A program made the translations under genes and the position numbers. From the NCBI RefSeq assembly GCF_003369915.1, contig NC_046674.1, positions 15,190,001 to 15,254,000 of the forward strand: a stretch of DNA of 64,000 nt, given 5' to 3'. Below the pieces are notes generated by a model. That model was not told the DNA's origin. It did no database searches and saw only the letters and a program-made list of their open reading frames with translations. Source of the stretch: Drosophila miranda. Lineage: Eukaryota > Arthropoda > Insecta > Diptera > Drosophilidae. Position 1 is the stretch's first letter. Each line of letters opens with the position of its first letter. Of the stretch, positions 23,871 to 37,486 are shown one piece after another.

Positions 23871-24816
23871 TGCACAGCGCGCACAGAGATACATTCTCAT
23901 AGTGAAAGAAGCTGGGCCACTTGCTGCCATAATTACTGGTTTCTATTGCAGCAAGCTCACTCTCAGATCCCCGAGATCTCCAAGATCTCTGTCTCTGCCA
24001 CTGCCACTGCCTCTGACTCTGTTTCGGCCTCTGGGATGGGGACTGCGACTGAGACTGTCTCTGGAACTTGGCGACAATCTCAAATTAACGGCAATTGTCT
24101 CGCCGCCTTCTGCAATTTTCACGCAGTTTTTCCATGGCAGCGTGAAAATGTCAGGCAGGCAAACAGAAAGAAAAAAATGAAAGAAAAACCAGAAAACAAA
24201 CTTTCATTGGCAGCCAAAGGGGTTTTTTTTTTTTCGGAAAAGAGATTTTTCATGCAACAACAGGCACAAATTAGAAAAGAATTTGGAATAGCAATGGATT
24301 CGAATGGAATAAAACATCATTTAATATATGATTAGCTCTAGATAAAATATCCCTCCCCAAACACAAAACCGCCTTTTGATGTGACCTTCCACAGTACATA
24401 CATTTTCCATCTCATTTTGTTGCTGAGTTTCTCTAATCAGAGCGACCACAAAGTGCTTTTCATATTCGTATTATTCTGTGAATAATTTTCAATTGAATTT
24501 CAATTTTATTTCTTTCGATTTTCCTTTGTCAGCAGCTCTCGTAACCCTTGAAAGCCCAGCCAGCCAGTCACCCCCCCCAGACAATTGTCGGCTTGTTAAT
24601 ATCGGAACACATACACGCACACACCACAAAACCCCATTTGGCACCATCTATTCCGAGTACTCGAATCAATCCACTCGAATCCATCAACATCTCCATCTCC
24701 ATCTGCAGCTCTTTGTTGTGCTGTGCTGCCGCCAAGAGCTCTTCATTAGCCGCAATCAAAGTTGATTTGAAAATATCAAGAAAATCATGGAAAATCAGTG
24801 AGATCAATGGGCGGGC

Positions 24817-24841
24817 GGTTGGTCGGTCGGTCGGTCGGTCA
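24817..24841. repeat. (GGTC)n tandem repeat
   Basis: Six GGTC/GGTT units in a row in noncoding DNA. Confidence 0.85.
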
Positions 24842-25160
24842 GTCGTAGATCTGTTCGTAGTTCGTATTTTTCGTATTTCGATTTTTTTGATTGAGCCGCA
24901 TTTCGAGTACGAGTCGAGAAGCCAAACGAGAGTGCGGTGTGTGCTGAAAAGAAATGAAAACCACTTTCTTTGCATGCATGCCACAAAATACGCCAACACC
25001 ACAGAGAGCGCCCAACAATTTGCTTGCAACGCTGCGAGTCGCCGTTCAGGCAAGCGGAACATGCCGCTCCGTGTGGCGACAGCCGCAGCGCAGCACCGAA
25101 ATTGGGTCACTAATTATTTCAGAGCAAAATGCAACCGGCTTTGGCTTTGGCTTTTGCTTC

Positions 25161-25192
25161 GGCAATGGCAACGGCAACGGCAACGGCAACGG
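25161..25192. repeat. (GGCAAC)n tandem repeat
   Basis: Tandem GGCAAYG-type hexamers. The hexamer also occurs at 33856-33892 in the next intron. Confidence 0.8.
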
Positions 25193-28100
25193 CTTCAGCT
25201 CCAACTTCGAGAGTGCAACAGTGCCACAGAAACTACAGCCTGGGCTTCTACTTGCAACTGCAACTTCTCCTCAGTCTCAGTCTCAGTCTCAGTCCCCGAC
25301 TTTGACTCGACTTCGGCTAACGATGCGTTGCAAGTAGAGGATATGGCATGCCTCAGATGGCCCAGCCCCCCCTCCGGCTGCCACGTTTCTTGATTGCCTT
25401 GCTTTCTTTTGCCGTCTCTTTCTTTGCGGCATTGGACGTCGCCCCATCTCTTTCGATTAAATGGAGACCGGACCGGACGGACTGCTTGGGCAGAAAGTGC
25501 AAGCCCTTGAGTTTTTACTTTCGTTGGGCGCTGCACATTGCACTGTGCTGCTCAGATGGGGGTAACCGGTTCTTCTGCCCATTCAATGGTCTCAGATCCC
25601 CCCTCTTCCCTCTCAGTTGTGTGTGCGGCATGCCTCGCTGCTTCCTTGCAACTGGAGCTAAAGCGAATTTCGCGTTTACAGTTAAAAGAAATGGAAAGTA
25701 CAAAGGAAATGGCCAAAAAAAAGGAATGAAAACCAAGCAGGAACAACAGTGCCCCCTCATGCCACTCCAATGCCCAGGGACAGGGGCGTGGTGGGGAGAG
25801 GCGGGACAATTGTGGAATATGTTAATTGTCTTGTTTCCCGTTGCTTTATCTGTACCGCTGATCCTGGATAACGGCACTTTTTTGCCAGTCCACTAATTCC
25901 ACTAATAATCTCCATGGAGGGGCTGTCGTTGTTTCTGCATTTTTCGGCACTTTCTGTGTCATTTTTTCTGATGTTCACGCAACGGTCAGCGGTCAACAGC
26001 TAACGGGAATTCTTTGGCCAGGAGTTTGATGACATGGTTCAATGCGAATTTAGGGGGGAAATTCAAGTGTAAAGGCCATTGGAGTGGGAAAGAGACCTTC
26101 CAGACAGGCTGGAGAAAAACACTTCTTCCACTACTCAAAAAAGTCTGTTGTTCCCATTTTGCATTTAAAAATGCGGGTTTTTGTATGACTTCAATGAAAA
26201 CTACAAAAAGAATGACCATATACTAATATGCTTCTACCTTTTATATGGAGTGTTTTTTGTCTTGGAGAAGACTTCTTACAACGCACTGAATACCATGCAA
26301 ACAAATTCAAGAAATTCCCTCAGCTCCAAGCCATTTCAGCAATTACAATGCCTTTCGGGGAGTGCCCCCAACCACCCCTATGGTTTCCTTTCTTTTTGCA
26401 ATTGCCTCACTTATCATTTCCTATACAATACCTTCTCTCCCTCTCTCTCTCTCTGTGTGTGCTGCCACAGATCACCTACATATGCAAATCGCTCGCGGTG
26501 CCCATTTCTAATTTCACTTTCCCTATTTTGCGATAAATTGCGTTATCATTTTGTACGCACATGCGAGAGGCACGGTTGGAAAACTTCACAGAAACTAAAA
26601 AATGATACAAAAAAAAAAAAAATAAATAACAAAGTGAATGGAATGCCGTCGAAGTAGGGGAAGAGAGGACTGTGGTGTGGTGTGTTGTGGCATGCAACAA
26701 TTTACTTTCATTTGCGAGTCAGACAGTGCCTCGGGGGGCCTGGACTGCGTCTGCATCTGCGGGTGCCTGCGCCTTCGCCTGCGCCTTATCGCGGGTTTGT
26801 CTTTTAATTGTCGCCTTGTCGCCAAAAACTGGAGCATAGAAAATTAATTGTTTGCTCTATTTTACATAATGCCCGGACAAAATGGCCTCGCTTATCGCCT
26901 GTATGCCCCACGGACATGGGTGTGAGAGTGAAAATTACAATGCGGGCTTTTGCACGCAAAAAGTTTGTTGCCTAACTCTTTTGTTTATGCATGGGAAAAG
27001 GATATATGGGAAAGATTAGTACATTTTATGCATTTTAAGTTGGAAAGTACTCCCTCTTAAGCGAGTGAAAAGGTATATAAAAATGATTACAAAACTATCA
27101 ATTACTTTCATAATAATCTCTATTGTTAGACAACATTACACATACGTATGACAAAATTGACCCAAAATAAAACCCATTTATAAGCAATTACCAGCCAAAA
27201 AGTCCAAACTGAAACAGTTTGAAAGATGAAAATTGAATTAGCTAAGCCAAGCGAAAAAAGCAAACAACGTATCATCCGAAAAATACCTTTCAACATTCAG
27301 ACACGTCAAAGTCAAGCGTTTTTCCCTGCTGCTGCTGCTACTGCTGGCATTTGATGATCTGTAAGAAAAAAGTTACTTAATAACTATAAAAAGCGACTGA
27401 ACCGAGGCACACCACACACTGGGGCACTCAGATACTCTCGGTGATAAATTGCCCCTTTTACAAGACAGAGAAGACGACAAAAAAAAAAAAACCTTCAGCG
27501 GCTGTTAACATTTTTGCGCTTTTTCTTGGCCTTCTCCTTCTTGTGCTGCTCTTGCTGTTTGCTGTCGAACGAATTTCACTTTCACAGCATCCGATACGAG
27601 AGTGGAACCTCGTGATTCGACCGGGGGCATGGGCATGGGCATGTGTAGTTAATTACGCATGCTGTGGTCTGGTGCTGTGGGGGACTGGGCTTCAATTTCT
27701 ATGCCACAATGGAAAATAATATCGATCATTTACGGCTGCAAACGACCACAAAAATGACATCGAGTCGAGTGGAAACGAGGGGCGGTACGCGTATGAAAAG
27801 CAGCGGCAGCAGACACGTTCCAAAAATGCACAGACAGACACCGAGACGCACAGCATCTGCAAGTGAAACTTTTACCAGCCGCAAATCGATCCACTGACAG
27901 ACCACAAAAACATTCCAAAAACGAACAACAAATTCTGTTTTTTTGTCAATAATAATATTTGAGGTTCAAGCCGCTCCCAGTTCCAGCTCATCATCTAACC
28001 GCCATCAGGCATGTCAAACCCCCCCCCAAAAACGAATTTGTCAGCTACTCAATTAATAACCATAGACAAATATCCAAAAAGATTTGTATAAAGACATACA

Positions 28101-29491
28101 GACATATATCTATATCCATATAGTATGCTGGAGAGGCCGGCCCCCGGAGGCTGGACGCCAGCCACTGCTCGGAGCGGGAGCTTTAGCTTCGACGGGGGAT
28201 TTGTGAAAGCGTTCAATTAAATTAATGGACTTAACGAAGTCGTTTTGGCAAATGCCAAAAACAAAAACAACAGCGGCAAAAAAAAAAACCAACGCAACGG
28301 ATTGAACGCATGGATAAATAATTACTTGTCCGAGGCATTAAATGCATTTTCGTTTTCTTTTAATTGACATTCGATGTCAATGAATGCCACGCGAGGCTCT
28401 AAGGAAAGTTGTCCTTATATGGAAATTTCGGGTTTGATGGAAATAAAGAAAACCGAAACAAAGCCTAATGTGAATACGAGAAGATTTTGAATATAAACTA
28501 GTTCATGGAGCTAGGCAACGCTATGAATGTCCTTTAACTGGAAAGAATATCATATCTGGCTGAGCTTTCATTGAACTAGTTTATCCATAGAAAATGAGAG
28601 CAAAAGTACAGCTTTACATGCTGTTTTATTTGATTTGATAAATTACTGGTTTACTGGTTTCTTTGCATTGGACTTACACAGCAGGAAATGTCGTGCTTTA
28701 ATGTGGGCTATTCAAATCCTTGGCGCCCGATCATTAACAATCGAAATCCATCCACGATTCGTATCGATATCCGGCTTATCAAAATACATAGGGGGTTGCG
28801 ATCGGGATTGGGATCTGTATCTATGTACACAGCTCGAAGCCACGTAAATTACCAAGAATTAGAACGAGCTCGCTCTCGGTCCGAGTGGAGTGCAGTGGAG
28901 TGGAGATCTACTAGGAGTTATGTGAGTGCAGTGGTTCACCTAGTTTCCAGAGTGGACCAGTTGTGACCAGCGTCACGCATTGTCATTCAATCAATTGGAG
29001 ACATCGGCGGAGACAACTGAGCTGAACCGCTTCTGCCCCTTCGGTTCGGCAGCCTGCAGCCTGCTGCTTGCAACTTTCCGCGCAGAGACAACAACTTTTC
29101 ATTGAATTTTCACTTGCAGCGTCGCGGCGCGGGCACTTTTCACATGATTTAATGTTTGCCTGCTGCCCCACAGATACAACTAGTATTAGGCACTCGTAAA
29201 TATGCCTACGAGGTAGATATGGCGCACGGGGGGAGGGAGAAATAAATGAAAAATGCTGAACCCCGAGGATCGTAAACTAATTAGTTGAAAACAAAAGTGG
29301 CACCTTCTCGCGCCGCTCAAACAGAGAAGAGATTTCTTTCGAGTGTGAGCAAATAATTTTATTGTGTTAATTAAAAAAAGAAACAAGACAAAAGCAGAGG
29401 CCAAGAAATAATGCCCTTATATGCGGCATCTCTCAGAGGAAGAAGACTGTCGTCGTCGGGCAGTGTACGAGCATGTGAGGGAGACCCAGAG

Positions 29492-29495
<4 letters not shown>

Positions 29496-29524
<29 letters not shown>

Positions 29525-29525
29525 C
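29496..29525. repeat. (GA)n microsatellite
   Basis: About 14 uninterrupted GA units; also a possible GAGA-factor target. Confidence 0.85.
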
Positions 29526-31986
29526 ACTGAGATCTCCAGCGAAGAAAAACTTTCACTTGCCAAACAGCAACAATAAACAATTCCATTTGGCAGTTACACA
29601 TAACAACAGCAACAACAAAAACTACAACAATGAGCATTATAAACAAGCTCCATCAGTTTCGGAAGAAAAATTTGTGTCTTCTTTGTCTGCGATTGAAGTC
29701 GCTTGATAAGGAATTTGTTCGGGTGCCAGCAATTAGCAGAGAATACTCTTGCCACCACCGAAAAATTTCGCCTGCCTTTTTGCGCTAATTGCCAAAAGAT
29801 TTCTAGTTTTATATGCAAATCTCCAGGCCATTTGCAGGGGAAGAAGAAAGTGAGTCAGGGAAAATATTAGTAGTCGTAAATAACCTATAAATACTCGTAG
29901 TTAACTGTTAAAGAAGCAAGCCAGAGCCACAGCCACACCAACAAGAATGATCGTGTCAGAGCTGTTCGGAAAGAGAGTGCGACAGGCCAATAAAAACGTA
30001 AAGCTCGTTCTTGTTGAGGGCTGAGTAAGAGAGGACTCAGAAAAGGGAGTGACCATCTCATTCATATAAAGTTCTAGAGTGAGAGAAGGTGAGAGAGAGA
30101 GAGAGTTACCAGCTCATTCGTTTTTACTGTAATTCATACATAAGATTCCAAGCTGCTGTTTGAAATGAGAGAGGACAAGCATGCACTTTACTGCAGAGAA
30201 AAACTGTAAAGAGATAAGGAGAAAAGAAGCAAAGAAGATTGCATAATCCGATCATCAGCTGTATGTAGGGTTCAAGTCAATTCCAGCTCCAGTCTGATGG
30301 ATATCTCTCCCACTCCTCCTACCCACTCCCCACTCCCCACGGATCCCCCCGCACAAAACATTTGACGGCAAGTTTGTGGTGTCCGTTACTGTTTCAGTGG
30401 GTTAATAGTACACTTGCTCAACGCCAGCAAGCCGGTTTACACTCCCGACTCCAATTCCCGTCTCCCAGCTCTTGGTTGGCCGTCTGCTGTGGCTCGTATT
30501 TTATGGCCAAGGCTTGTTAAAAGCCCATTTACATGTGTTTTGTGCTGAGAAGAAGAGTTGGGGAGTTAACTGTGGAACTGTGGAACTATGTGTGGAGTTG
30601 GTAGTTGAAACTAAGAGCCGTGCAATATGCTCCAACTGTTGCCATCCATCTGTAAAAGTAAAACTGCCAGGCAACAACATTCACCAAAGGCCAAAAAAAG
30701 AAGAAACCAAATGCTGCCCCAGCCGCTGCTGCTGCTTCTGCTTCTGCTGCTGCTGCTGCTGCTGCTCTTCTGGCGGCAAGTGAAATGCGTTCGCTGGGGC
30801 AGAGACGAGACCGAGACGCCACCGATACCATACCATACCGCTTACTTTTCCAAAAGCAGCGCGCAGCAGCTTCAGCCTTAAGCTGTGTGAAAGCTGTCAG
30901 TCTTTAGCGGCACTCAGACGCAGGCGCACCACCACCGTCGGAGCTGAAATCGGAGTCAGAGTCGGAGCCAGAGTCGGAGTAGAAGTCGGAGTAGTCCAAT
31001 GTTAACAGCGACTGTTAGGCGGAATGTAATGCTAGGCTACTCCACTGTTGGGCAACTGTAAAAGTAAGGCCCGAGAAAACACTCGAAAAATTAATGGGCC
31101 TGGCCAAAAAGTGCAGCCACCGTGTGGAAAACCAGAGACAGAGACAGAGACCGACCGAATGCGTTGGCGTTCCTTTTGGCTGTCTGTGGCTCTGGCTGTG
31201 CCGATCGCAGAGTACTGTTATAGTGAAAATAGAAAGTGGTTCCTGTTTGGTGCGCGCGAGTTTTCATTTGTGCTTTACATAAAATGCAGCTGTGTGTGTG
31301 TATGTGTGTGTCTGCTCTTTCTTTTTGTTAGTGTGTGTGCATCTGTGAGTCTGTGTGTCTGTGCGTGTCATCTGACATGAAAAGTGGCAATTGTTGCTAT
31401 TAATTTTGGTGCTTAATGATGGCCATAAAGTCAGGCTGCGGCTGCTGCTGACTGACATCCATAGATACAGGGTGCAGCTGGCTGGCTGGTAGATTTTTGC
31501 ATAATTAAATAGTGGAAATAGTGATATTATCTAACCAAAGAAAGCGGAAAATAACCTTTAACTCGAGTTTGAATAGCAGTTCAATTATAACTGTGGCTTT
31601 ATTTTTTTTCTGTGAATAAAGTTTGAGGAAAGCTCAGCTCCCATTTGGCAGCTTCCACTCAGCTGTTAACGTAAACGTTAACCCCCTCTGTTAACAGCCT
31701 TCCACGGCAATTGAATGGCCTCAAAAATATCTTCGTATGCAAATCTGAAAAGCAATTCTGCAGCATTGTTTACCCTTGTTCCCCTTTCTTTTCTTGCAGA
31801 AACAACGAGAGGCAACATCCACCACAACGACGGAGTGAAGAAAGCCACAAAGAGCTGTCCGCGCCGTAGGAAGAAGAAGCAAAAACAAAAAAAATATATA
31901 AAGATAACTTTTTTGTTGGGTTCCAAATCGCCAATTTGGAATTTCAATTTCAACAGAGAACACCACACACATAGAACCAGATCAAA

Positions 31987-34900
31987 ATGGGACACCACCT
32001 GACGCGACGCAGTTGCCTCTTGGCCATAGTTCTTTGCTTGATATTCAACACGAAGGTGAGTCCCAAGCCCAAGCCCAATCCCAAGCCCAATCCCAATACC
32101 AATCCCAACCGATCTGTGGAAAGTGACAGCCTTACCCATCGATTTTACAACCCACTCGATGGATTTCTACGATGGCAATCAAATATGCTTGTGCATAATT
32201 TCAATTAGGAAACGCCAAATGCTGTACAGTTAGAGTCCGATAGAGGAAGATCAGAGATGTGGCCCACTTTATAAGAGACATGAGCGCCGAGGCCGGCTGT
32301 GGCTGCGGCTGCGGCTGGGACAGAGGCTGTTCTCCGCCGCGAGCTCATTTCGTATGCAGTGGAGCCCCGGCCCGGCCCGGCCACAGCCATAGCGGATCTC
32401 TTCACTTTCGACTCAATCGACTACCGTTTTATCAATAGCAATTCGAATGCAAATCAGTGCGAGTGTGCCTCTATTGATAGATTGGGTCTGTGCCGACAGA
32501 CTCCGAAGAGTCGGAGTCTGCGATCCGATCGGATGGGAGAGCCTCTACCTCTATAGCGGTTCTGCTGGCAGATCAATATCAGTCGGTGTCTGAGAGTAAG
32601 TGAGGGTTAGAGAAGGCTGAGGCTTAGTGTGCTGAGGTAAATGTAACAGCTGGCATTGAACGGCACTTTGCTAATCATTTCAATTAGTGATTGGAAATAA
32701 TCCGACATATACTCGCAGAGAGAGAGGGAAATTATAAGAAGACTTAAAAGAATACAGTATAACCTCTAGGAATATGAAGGTACAGAGGAAAAAACGTGAA
32801 AGACAAAAGATTATAGGATATTTTCAAGTTCAACTCTCATTCAGATATGAAAATATCATCTTCATGGGAAATTTATACTATATTCAAATTGTAAATACCC
32901 ATTTCATAATTTATATATTTTTCTTTCTGCGAAAAGTTAACAGAACAGTTAGACAGAAGCTTACAGCAAAGCTCTCAATCTATGGAGGCTGTCAATCAAT
33001 ATAGGAAATGCCCATAAATTTGTTTGATTTCTTGGTGCCTCCAAGCCTCAGACCCCTACACGCTTTCGATTGATAAGCATGCCCAAAACACAGTGTTTTC
33101 TCGCTCGCCCCCCTCCCCCTCTCTCTCTGTGGATTGGCTGCCATGTAAATCGAAACATCAGTGGGTTATTTAAAGCGCATCAATCACTGGCCCCCGATGG
33201 AAAACACACGCACACACATGCTCCACTCCACGCCATTTAGCCACTGCAATCACTGGCCGACAGTCTGTGAAGCTATGGCTCTGCTCTGGCGCTGTGGAGA
33301 TGGTCAACTGGCCGAAGGAGATGATGATGGCCAAGGCAGCTGCGTGTCTGGTCGGATCCGATCTGCTGCTGGCATTGGTGCTGAGCTGCTGTTGTACTGG
33401 GGTGCCGAGGCGGCGAAGAAATTGCAGTTATGCTCTGATTTGTACCAGTTTTGACTTTCTTGTTTATAGCGCATTAATTCACAGAGATTGCTTTATTATT
33501 TATTTATTGTCAGTGTTTTCTTCGGGCCGGGAGTGAAATGCCCGGTCCATCGGTCCGATCGAAAGAGAGAAGAAAAAAACTGATTACAAATGCCATCCGA
33601 ACATCGGGCAAACGATCGATCGTTGGGGCCACAGAATCGATATTTACGAGCATATTGCCATTGATAGAGATATCTCTCCATCCATTCCATTCCATTCCAT
33701 TGGCATTGCGTGGAATGTCCAAAAAAAAAAAAAGAAAAAAGAAAGAAAAACAGCAAAGTTTTTTTTGGTGTCTCTGTTTGTTGTTTCGTTGTTTGTTTGC
33801 TTTTCTTTGGTCATTTCACTTTCAAAATCATCTCACGACATCTCAACGCGTGGACAACGGCAACGGCAACAGCAACAGCAACAACGGCCAACAGCAGCCA
33901 CCGAAATCCACACCGTCATCGTGTTGGCTTTAACTTTCGGTTTTCGTTGGGTCTCCTCTAGACAGACATCCGCTTCCCGTGTGCAGCCAGAGATCCATTA
34001 AATTATGAACCAGATGTGAAACGGGAATGGAAAAAGCCCCAAAAGAAAACGAAAGAAAGTGACAACCGAAGTTCCCTCCCCCCCCTCAAGAGAGTGCGGC
34101 GGGGGGGAGGGCTTGTGCGTGGAGAGAGCCATCTTTCAGTGGGTTTTTGTCTTACGCAATGGGCCAAGCTCTGTCATGCTTTCAATTTGGTAAGCAAGCC
34201 CCCGCGACGCCACTCCGCTCCAGCAACCATTTAATTTCAAAATATTTAAGCTGTCATGTAATTTTCAACGCTTCGCGTCGCTTCTTTCAAAATGTCGTCG
34301 CACACAATTTGGAATTTTCTGCGGTTTCTGGCTGCGATTCCGATTGCATAACCCACATATCCAATTAAATGGCAAAAGTAAGCCAAGCTAACAAGCAGCA
34401 GCCCCAATACACTCGTAAAAAGGAGGGCTTTCCGCAATCCTGGTAGCTGAGCCATAACCCACCCCAGTCTCAAATCGAAAGAAAGATCAATGTGTGGCGT
34501 AAAATTTTTGAAATGGGGAAAGAGCTGACGCTTAGGGAGTGGCTGAGGATTACAGATCTATAATTTTCCAAATCATTTCTTTCCAGTTAGGAAAGCTCCG
34601 ATCTCTTTTTTTTATATTCAACTAATAATCAATCTTTCTTTCCTTACAGCATCTGGCGGTGCATGGCGATGCCTCACACATCGAATCCGCCGCTTTGCCA
34701 CTGGAACACAGAGCCGGCTATGGCCCGCCGGCGCCCATTTATGGCGCACCACAGGGGCCACTGAGCACTGGAGCCACCAATGACCTGTCCGAGGAGGCCT
34801 GGCCGCTGGCCAGCACCAACGACAGTCCCCAGATCAAGCACCTGCAGGTGCAGTGCGAGAAGACCCACATGCGGGTGAACATCGAGTTCGACCGTCCCTT

Positions 34901-36416
34901 CTACGGCATGATCTTCTCCAAGGGCTTCTACAGCGATCCGCATTGCGTGCACCTCAAGCCAGGCACTGGCCATCTGAGCGCCACCTTCGAGATCTTCCTC
35001 AATAGCTGCGGCATGACCAGCTCGGCCAACCATAATGCGGCTGGCTATGGTGCACCCACTCCCTCAGGCAGCTACGTAGAGAACACGATCATCATCCAGT
35101 ACGATCCATATGTGCAGGAGGTGTGGGATCAGGCCCGCAAGCTGCGCTGCACCTGGTACGACTTTTACGAGAAGGCCGTGACCTTCAGGCCCTTCCAGGT
35201 GGACATGCTGCACGCGGTGACGGCTAATTTCTTGGGCGACAATCTCCAGTGCTGGATGCAGATCCAGGTGGGCAAGGGACCATGGGCCTCTGAGGTCTCT
35301 GGAATCGTAAAGATCGGTCAGACAATGACCATGGTGCTGGCCATCAAGGACGACGAGAACAAGTTCGACATGCTCGTCCGCAACTGCGTCGCCCACGACG
35401 GAAAGAGGGCCCCCATCCAGCTGGTGGACCAGAACGGCTGCGTTGTCCGGCCAAAGATCATGAGCAAGTTCCAGAAGATCAAGAACTTCGGCCCCTCCGC
35501 CTCTGTGGTCAGCTTCGCCTACTTCCAGGCCTTCAAGTTCCCTGACTCCATGAACGTCCACTTCCAGTGCGTTATCCAGGTGTGCCGCTACAACTGCCCC
35601 GAGCCCAAGTGCGGTCCCGGCCTTCCCGGCGGCGAGTACGGTCTGCCCCAGTTGGGCGGCAACGGTCTGTCGGAGGAGTATGGTCCTCCAGAGGCGTACG
35701 AACGCAACGACTTTGCCCTGGGCGGTCTGCCCCCAGCAGCATATCCCGATCCTCGCCATCCCGCCTCCGATGCCACCGGCGCGTACTCCGAGAACCAGCC
35801 CGATGTGGTGCCCTCGCCCCAGGCCCAGACCTCCTCCGCTGTTCCCACAGCTGACTCTGCGGCAGGACCAGGATCTGGCCCAGCCAGCTCCCAGTCGCCC
35901 CAACAGGCACAGGCCAACAGCAACGAGCTGGGACTGCCTCCTCCGCCACTGCCCGGCCAGCCTGGACAGTACAGCACCGTGAAGCGCAAGGATGACCTCA
36001 GTGCCGGTGGCAATCTCGTGTCTCTGGGCGGACGCCCGCGATCAGTTGAGGGTCTCGATGACTTAAGGGGCGTGCGCCGACGTCGCGACACCATGGACAT
36101 TGTGGTCAAGCCGCAGCGAATCTACAAACGCAATGCCCAGGAGATGACGGACGTGAACACGAGCCGCATCATTCAGGTGGTGGCTCCGGGCGACGTGAAC
36201 TTTGCCCTCAACAGCAATGCCAGCAATGAGACGGTGGTGATCCAGTCAGCCCGTTCTGCCGATGCCGAGACCATCTGCATGTCGGTGCCCAGCTTCGTGG
36301 GTGGTCTGGTGATGCTGCTCCTCGTACTGGCCGTGGCCTCTCTAGTCGCCGCCTTCCTCTTTGTGCGCGTCCGCCACTTTGATCGCAAGGGCGCGGGCAT
36401 GGCCTACGTCAACTAA
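31987..36416 (+). CDS. dyl: Dusky-family ZP-domain transmembrane protein, probably dusky-like (join 31987..32055, 34650..36416)
   Basis: 611 residues. Exon 1 (23 codons) supplies a signal peptide, MGHHLTRRSCLLAIVLCLIF; its ATG has a strong ATCAAAATGG context. The donor is AAG before GTGAGT; the 2.6 kb intron ends CTTACAG at 34649, phase 0. A zona pellucida domain spans about residues 88-345 (VQCEKTHMRVNIEFDRPFYG to CVIQVCRYNCPEPKC) with many paired cysteines. A Pro/Gly/Gln-rich linker follows, then a furin-type site RRRR at about 499-502 before DTMD, and one membrane segment at about 572-595 with a short cytoplasmic tail. Dusky, miniature and dusky-like are apical proteins that anchor cuticle to epidermis in wing, hair and bristle cells. 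I prefer dusky-like because the neighbours fit Muller D, but the paralogue call is not certain. A poly(A) signal AATAAA lies near 36978. Confidence 0.85.
32056..34649 (+). other. Second dyl intron, 2.6 kb
   Basis: Begins GTGAGT and ends TTCCTTACAG. It contains a (CCCAAGCCCAA)-type repeat just after the donor (32060-32108), a (CCATT)n-like run near 33680-33702, a poly-A/GAAA tract near 33721-33750 and (GGCAAC)n at 33856-33892. Open frames within it look like repeat translations. No nested gene supported. Confidence 0.6.
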
Positions 36417-37486
36417 AGGAATCAGAATCAAAAGCAGAATCGAACTGGGATTCAGAATCATCAGCATCAGCATCAGCATAAGCGACGACACGGCGTGAAC
36501 AGAAAACCAAATCAGTTTTATGTGCACTAAATGGATTCACCCTCGTCATCCTCATCATCCCACTCCTCCACACTCTATTTATTTTTTTTTGGTTATTTAT
36601 TGAGTTTCCCCCGACTCGAATGGTTTCTATATTTTACCACAGAATGCCCCTACACCTACAATGCTTAACTATCAATGGTTTCCTTAGTTATTAACGAATC
36701 GAACTTGAAACATACGGAATTGCGGCGTAATTTCGTGCATTGTCAGACTTGTTAAGTTTCAGTTATACAATTATATATAATAATGAAAGATATCTGGAAC
36801 CAGATAAGGATAAGGCGTCAAATGTTACATATATATTATACATACATATACTATATCGTAATCGTTTATCGTAAAAGGCGGCAGACATGGAAAAGCAGAA
36901 AATCGTTTACAATAAGTTAATATAGCAGATGTATATATTAAATTATTTATTTATTACTTTATTTGATAGCTGCGAATGAATAAAAAGTTTACTTTTATTA
37001 ACAATCATATCTTTTCGAGTGGGCTTTTGCGGTTTACTATTATTATCGCTGGCTGGCAGCCAAACAAACAAATGCAATCCTTATCATTAGATGATGAAAT
37101 GTTCTTAAGGTAGTATAATACCAATATTATCAGTTGGGGAAGCTTTTTTGCGAACATTTCGATTCAGATCCCCCTGAACCCTTTCCTACAAGATCAACAA
37201 ATCCAGCAAGATGTACGAAAATACATGTAAATTTATTAGTGAACACATATGTATTTACATATTTATCTACAGATCCCATTGAGCTTAACACTTTAAAAAA
37301 AAAACACAACAGTCGGCATAAATTGCCATCGAAACAATTTATGCACGCATCTATAATAGCGGCCTGAGCTTCGGAAGCCTGGAACGACAATATCCCAGGT
37401 TTCTTTCAATTATTTAATATATATCTAGCACTCAAATAGCAAACAAAAAGTGTAACAACTATGTCCTGGGTCTGGGATTTTGGGTT
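36417..37486. other. dyl 3' UTR and gap to Fdx1
   Basis: AT-rich. The dyl 3' UTR probably ends near the AATAAA at about 36978. The remainder, including a poly-A tract near 37295, shows no coding signal. The change between two blocks that are apart in D. melanogaster may fall here. Confidence 0.5.

Larger units (their letters stand above)
22056..31799 (+). other. Inferred 9.7 kb first intron of the dyl gene
   Basis: Noncoding by inspection. It is rich in microsatellites: (CTG)n-like 23308-23358, (CA)n 23600-23632 and 23813-23870, (GGTC)n 24817-24841, (GGCAAC)n 25161-25192, (CAGTCT)n 25271-25296, (CT)n 26430-26456, (GA)n 29496-29525 and (CTG)n 30720-30770. Many open frames here are products of those repeats. 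No tRNA, miRNA hairpin or nested gene could be supported by eye. The intron status depends on the distal exon being correct. Confidence 0.45.

Noticed and set aside
24817-24841. Short regularly spaced repeats resembling a CRISPR array
   Set aside because: Simple (GGTC)n microsatellite without spacers, in a eukaryotic genome.
24548-25393. 281-codon plus-strand frame with polyQ/polyL stretches
   Set aside because: Built from microsatellites (GGTC, GGCAAC, CAGTCT) inside an inferred intron; no conserved segment.
35064-35903. 279-codon open frame antisense to dyl exon 3
   Set aside because: It is the mirror of a GC-rich coding exon with strong third-position bias; no start context, splice structure or fold supports it.
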